From: JACPNE01 sp964444465
GTDB lineage: Archaea; Nanobdellota; Nanobdellia; SCGC-AAA011-G17; JACPNG01
Reading direction: 5' to 3'
Assembly: GCA_964444465.1 (NCBI GenBank)
Contig: CAYUGZ010000010.1
Location: forward strand, 1-31,576
Length of the DNA: 31,576 bases
Below the pieces are notes generated by a model. That model was given only the letters and a program-made list of their open reading frames with translations. It did not search any database and was not told the DNA's origin. This document shows, piece after piece, positions 29,486-31,576 of the stretch (its first letter is position 1; each line of letters opens with the position of its first letter). The position numbers and the translations under genes were made by a program.

Positions 29486-29720
29486 ATTAACTAAAGCATT
29501 AGATGAAAAAACATTAGTTTTAGGAAAAGATAGAACTTTAAAGAAATTAAAAAAAGGAGAAGTTAGTAAAGTGTTCTTAGCAAATAATTGTTCAGATAAA
29601 ATTAAAGAAGAGATTCTAAAAAATAAAAATAAAACAGAAATAATCGAATTAGACATAAGTAATGAAGAATTAAACATTAGATGTAAAAAACCATTCAATA
29701 TTTCGGTATTGAGTTATTAA
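29478..29720 (+). CDS. rpl30e: Ribosomal protein eL30 (shortened)
   Basis: 80 aa, in the standard archaeal position after rpoA2 and before nusA. LVLGKDRTLKKLKKGEVSKVFLANNC matches the start of the L7Ae/L30e fold that binds kink-turn RNA, and the end CKKPFNISVLSY matches the family's near-C-terminal strand. Most eL30 proteins have about 20 more residues after this point, so the final strand appears to be missing. The identification rests on location plus the conserved GxxxTxKxLKxGxVxxVxLAxN pattern. It overlaps rpoA2 by 8 nt. Confidence 0.85.
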   Translation: MDELTKALDEKTLVLGKDRTLKKLKKGEVSKVFLANNCSDKIKEEILKNKNKTEIIELDISNEELNIRCKKPFNISVLSY

Positions 29721-29727
29721 TTCTAAA

Positions 29728-30129
29728 ATGAGGCAATTTACAAAACAGATAATAGACTACATTAACTTATTTGAGAATTTAACTAAAGCTAGAGTAAAAG
29801 ATTGTTTTGTTAATTCTATTATTTTATTTATTGTTGAAGAAGGAGAGATTGGAAAAGCTGTAGGAAAAAAAGGAAAGAATGTTTTTATGGTTTCAAAGTT
29901 AATAAAAAAGAAGATTAGAGTTGTTGAATTCAATAATGATGTTGAAATCTTTATTAAGAATTTAATATATCCTGTAGAAGGTAAGATTTATAAAGAGAAT
30001 AATTTAATTTCTATTGAGTTAAGTAAATCAAGCGATAAAGGGATTATACTTGGAAGAGAAAGAAAAAAATTGCAAGAATTACAAGATATCATAAACAAAT
30101 ATTTTGATTTTGAGATTAAAGTTAAATAA
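29728..30129 (+). CDS. nusA: Archaeal NusA-like transcription termination factor (KH domains)
   Basis: 133 aa. Two KH-type RNA-binding loops are visible: VGKKGKNV near residue 45 and LGRERKKL near residue 110. Archaeal NusA lacks the N-terminal S1 region of bacterial NusA, as here. It sits between eL30 and uS12 in the classical archaeal rpo-str order, and ends 1 nt before the uS12 start codon. Transcription elongation or termination is the expected role. Confidence 0.9.
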   Translation: MRQFTKQIIDYINLFENLTKARVKDCFVNSIILFIVEEGEIGKAVGKKGKNVFMVSKLIKKKIRVVEFNNDVEIFIKNLIYPVEGKIYKENNLISIELSKSSDKGIILGRERKKLQELQDIINKYFDFEIKVK

Positions 30130-30130
30130 A

Positions 30131-30568
30131 ATGGGAAATCAAGGAAAAGGTTTAGGTTCAGGGAAAAAATTACAACAAGGAAGAAAAAAGGATAGATGGA
30201 AGAATAGAAAATTTAAGAATAGAATGTTAAAATTAAGAATAAAATCTTCTCCATTAGGTGCTTCTCCTCAAGCAAAAGCTATTGTTTTAGAAAAAGTACA
30301 AAGAGAAGCAAAACAACCAAATTCTGCAATGAGAAAATGTGTTAAAGCTCAATTAATAAAAAACGGTAAACATGTAACAGCTTTTGTTCCAGGGTATAAT
30401 GCTATAAAATTAATTAATGAACATGATGAAGTATTAATTGAAGCCATTGGTGGAAAGATGGGAAGAGCTAAAGGAGACATTCCTGGAATTAGATGGCAAG
30501 TAATAAAAGTTAATGATCAAAGTTTAAACGCTTTATTAAGAGGAAAGATCGAGAAGGGTAGAAGATGA
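30131..30568 (+). CDS. rps12: 30S ribosomal protein uS12
   Basis: 145 aa from the ATG at 30131 (MGNQGKGLGSGKKLQQ); a longer in-frame opening from 30104 overlaps nusA and is not likely. SSPLGASPQAKAIVLEKVQREAKQPNSAMRKCVKAQL is the universally conserved decoding-centre region (PNSA motif at residues 63-66). It makes up part of the decoding site of the small subunit. It ends with a 4-nt overlap with the next gene. Confidence 0.97.
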   Translation: MGNQGKGLGSGKKLQQGRKKDRWKNRKFKNRMLKLRIKSSPLGASPQAKAIVLEKVQREAKQPNSAMRKCVKAQLIKNGKHVTAFVPGYNAIKLINEHDEVLIEAIGGKMGRAKGDIPGIRWQVIKVNDQSLNALLRGKIEKGRR

Positions 30569-30843
30569 ATTTAGATTTTAGATTATCTGATTTAGGTAGT
30601 AGAGGAAAAGAAGCAGCTTTACAAAATACAGTAAAGACAATGGCTATGATTGCAGGGTTAGCTTCTTTAGTAGAATCTCCTTTAATTGGAGCACCTTTGG
30701 TTTTAGGATCAGGAGCAACTATGGCAAATGGAAATTATATGAGGTTTTTAAGAAGAGTAGGAAAAGATATAACTAATGTTGCCAGAAAATTAAGATACTC
30801 TAACTTAAGATATACCTACAAAATGAAAAGATATGGAATATAA
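30565..30843 (+). CDS. Unknown 92-aa protein inserted between uS12 and uS7
   Basis: 92 aa, tied to both neighbours by overlaps (4 nt with uS12, 11 nt with uS7). Residues ~23-54 are hydrophobic and glycine/alanine-rich (AMIAGLASLVESPLIGAPLVLGSG), enough for one or two short membrane or helix-hairpin segments. The C-terminal third is strongly basic (RFLRRVGKDITNVARKLRYSNLRYTYKMKR). I do not recognise a family. In almost all archaea uS12 and uS7 are adjacent, so this gene is an extra member of the operon. Possible roles include ribosome association or membrane attachment of translation; neither is shown by the sequence. Confidence 0.65.
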   Translation: MNLDFRLSDLGSRGKEAALQNTVKTMAMIAGLASLVESPLIGAPLVLGSGATMANGNYMRFLRRVGKDITNVARKLRYSNLRYTYKMKRYGI

Positions 30844-31432
30844 TATGAGACTATTCAATAAATGGGAAACAAATTTTGAAGTTATTGATCCTGGATTAAA
30901 GAGTTATATAAACATAAATCCAATAATCATTCCTAGAACTGGTGGTAGAAATGTTGGGACTCAATTTTGGAAATCTAAAAATAATATTGTAGAAAGATTA
31001 ATTAATAAATTAATGATTCCAGGACACAGAGGAAAAAAACATAGAATAAGTTCTGGACACAACACAGGAAAGTCAATAACAAATTATAATATTGTTATAA
31101 AAACATTTCAGTTAATAGAAGAAAGATTAAAGAAAAACCCTGTTGAAGTTTTTGTTAGAGCTGTAGAAAATGCTGCTCCTAGAGAAGAAATAACAACAAT
31201 AGAGTATGGTGGAGCTAGATATTCACAAGCTGTTGAATGTGCCCCTCAAAGAAGAGTAGATTTAGCTTTAAGAAACATGGTGCAAGGATCTTATTCTCAA
31301 ACATTTAAGAGTAAAAGAAAGATGTGGGAATGTTTAGCAGATGAAATTATTAAAGCTTACAATTCTGATAATAAGAGTAATTCTATTGCAAGAAAATTAG
31401 AGTTAGAAAGACAAGCAGATGCTTCTAGATAA
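30833..31432 (+). CDS. rps7: 30S ribosomal protein uS7
   Basis: 199 aa from 30833, or 195 from the second ATG at 30845 (MRLFNKWE, the more typical start). PRTGGRNVGTQFWKSKNNIVERLINKLM and PVEVFVRAVENAAPREEITTIEYGGARYSQAVECAPQRRVDLALR are uS7 hallmarks. The C-terminus carries the AYNSDNKSNSIARKLELERQADASR tail that contacts the E site. uS7 nucleates assembly of the 30S head. The start overlaps the 92-aa gene. EF-1A and uS10, which often follow, are not in the window; a convergent tRNA gene follows instead. Confidence 0.97.
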   Translation: MEYNMRLFNKWETNFEVIDPGLKSYININPIIIPRTGGRNVGTQFWKSKNNIVERLINKLMIPGHRGKKHRISSGHNTGKSITNYNIVIKTFQLIEERLKKNPVEVFVRAVENAAPREEITTIEYGGARYSQAVECAPQRRVDLALRNMVQGSYSQTFKSKRKMWECLADEIIKAYNSDNKSNSIARKLELERQADASR

Positions 31433-31458
31433 TCATTAATTCTTTAAAATTTAAAGTA

Positions 31459-31531
31459 TGGGCCTGGCAGGACTCGAACCTGCGACCTTCTCCTTGTAAG
31501 GGAGATGTCATAGCCACTAGACCACAAGCCC
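31459..31531 (-). tRNA. tRNA-Val (UAC), no intron
   Basis: On the minus strand, acceptor GGGCTTG pairs with CAGGCCC with discriminator A (complement of 31459). The D arm is GTC...GAC, the anticodon stem TCTCC/GGAGA with loop CTTACAA gives UAC, and the T arm is GCAGG/TTCGAGT/CCTGC. It is 73 nt and uninterrupted. It faces the uS7 gene convergently with 26 nt between. Confidence 0.95.
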
Positions 31532-31576
31532 AATTAAAAGAAAATCTTTTAACTTAATTTAAAAAGTTTTGGATTA

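Noticed and set aside
1..31576. CRISPR array, insertion sequence, prophage or large repeat
   Set aside because: No regularly spaced direct repeats, transposase, integrase or long inverted repeats were seen; coding style is uniform across the window.

Overview
This window is from a small-genome archaeon of the DPANN group, most likely a Woesearchaeales/Pacearchaeales-type member (Nanobdellota). That is an inference from several things: very AT-rich sequence, dense coding, archaeal TATA boxes about 25 bp upstream of start codons (mostly leaderless genes), archaeal-only proteins (archaeal class III signal peptides, Kae1, eL41, eL30, DUF357, split RNA polymerase subunits B''/B' and A'/A''), and tRNA genes interrupted by small bulge-helix-bulge introns. 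No virus, insertion sequence, CRISPR array or rRNA is visible.

Layout. 1-2042: a 47-residue zinc-finger protein, a PIG-L deacetylase, intron-containing tRNA-Leu(UAA) and tRNA-Thr(GGU), and adenylate kinase. 2058-10413: an archaeal type IV pilus-like cluster with seven proteins carrying pilin-type N-termini, one secretion ATPase, a small coiled-coil protein and two separate T2SSF-type membrane platform proteins. 10416-12639: archease and the RNA ligase RtcB flanking a MIP18-type Fe-S factor. 12742-14136: a three-gene operon matching OapABC/ArvABC (Era-like GTPase, DUF2073 protein, zinc-ribbon protein). 14139-18918: metallo-beta-lactamase-fold hydrolase, AlaX editing protein, Kae1 with an overlapping unknown gene, an HPF/RaiA-like protein, a helical unknown and a YchF-type GTPase. 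19008-19183: tRNA-Ile(UAU, intron) and tRNA-Glu(UUC). 19258-21699: a PD-(D/E)XK nuclease-like protein, eL41, DUF357, DnaJ and a 48-residue CxxC-x17-CxxC protein. 21779-22237: a possible structured ncRNA, then tRNA-Asp and tRNA-Lys with unusual introns. 22251-31432: the rpoH-B''-B'-A'-A''-eL30-nusA-uS12-(unknown)-uS7 operon. 31459-31531: tRNA-Val(UAC) on the minus strand.

How parts fit together. Five of seven tRNA genes need splicing, including tRNA-Lys, which I read as carrying three introns (positions 30/31, 37/38 and 59/60; 20, 11 and 29 nt), and tRNA-Asp with an intron inside the anticodon stem (28/29). The tRNA ligase RtcB and its activator archease are encoded in the same window. tRNA-Ile with a UAU anticodon is unusual for archaea, where AUA is normally read by an agmatidine-modified CAU tRNA. 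The pilus cluster and the Oap/Arv GTPase operon, whose family is linked to extracellular vesicle formation, are plausible cell-surface systems for a host-dependent or attached lifestyle, but that is inference.
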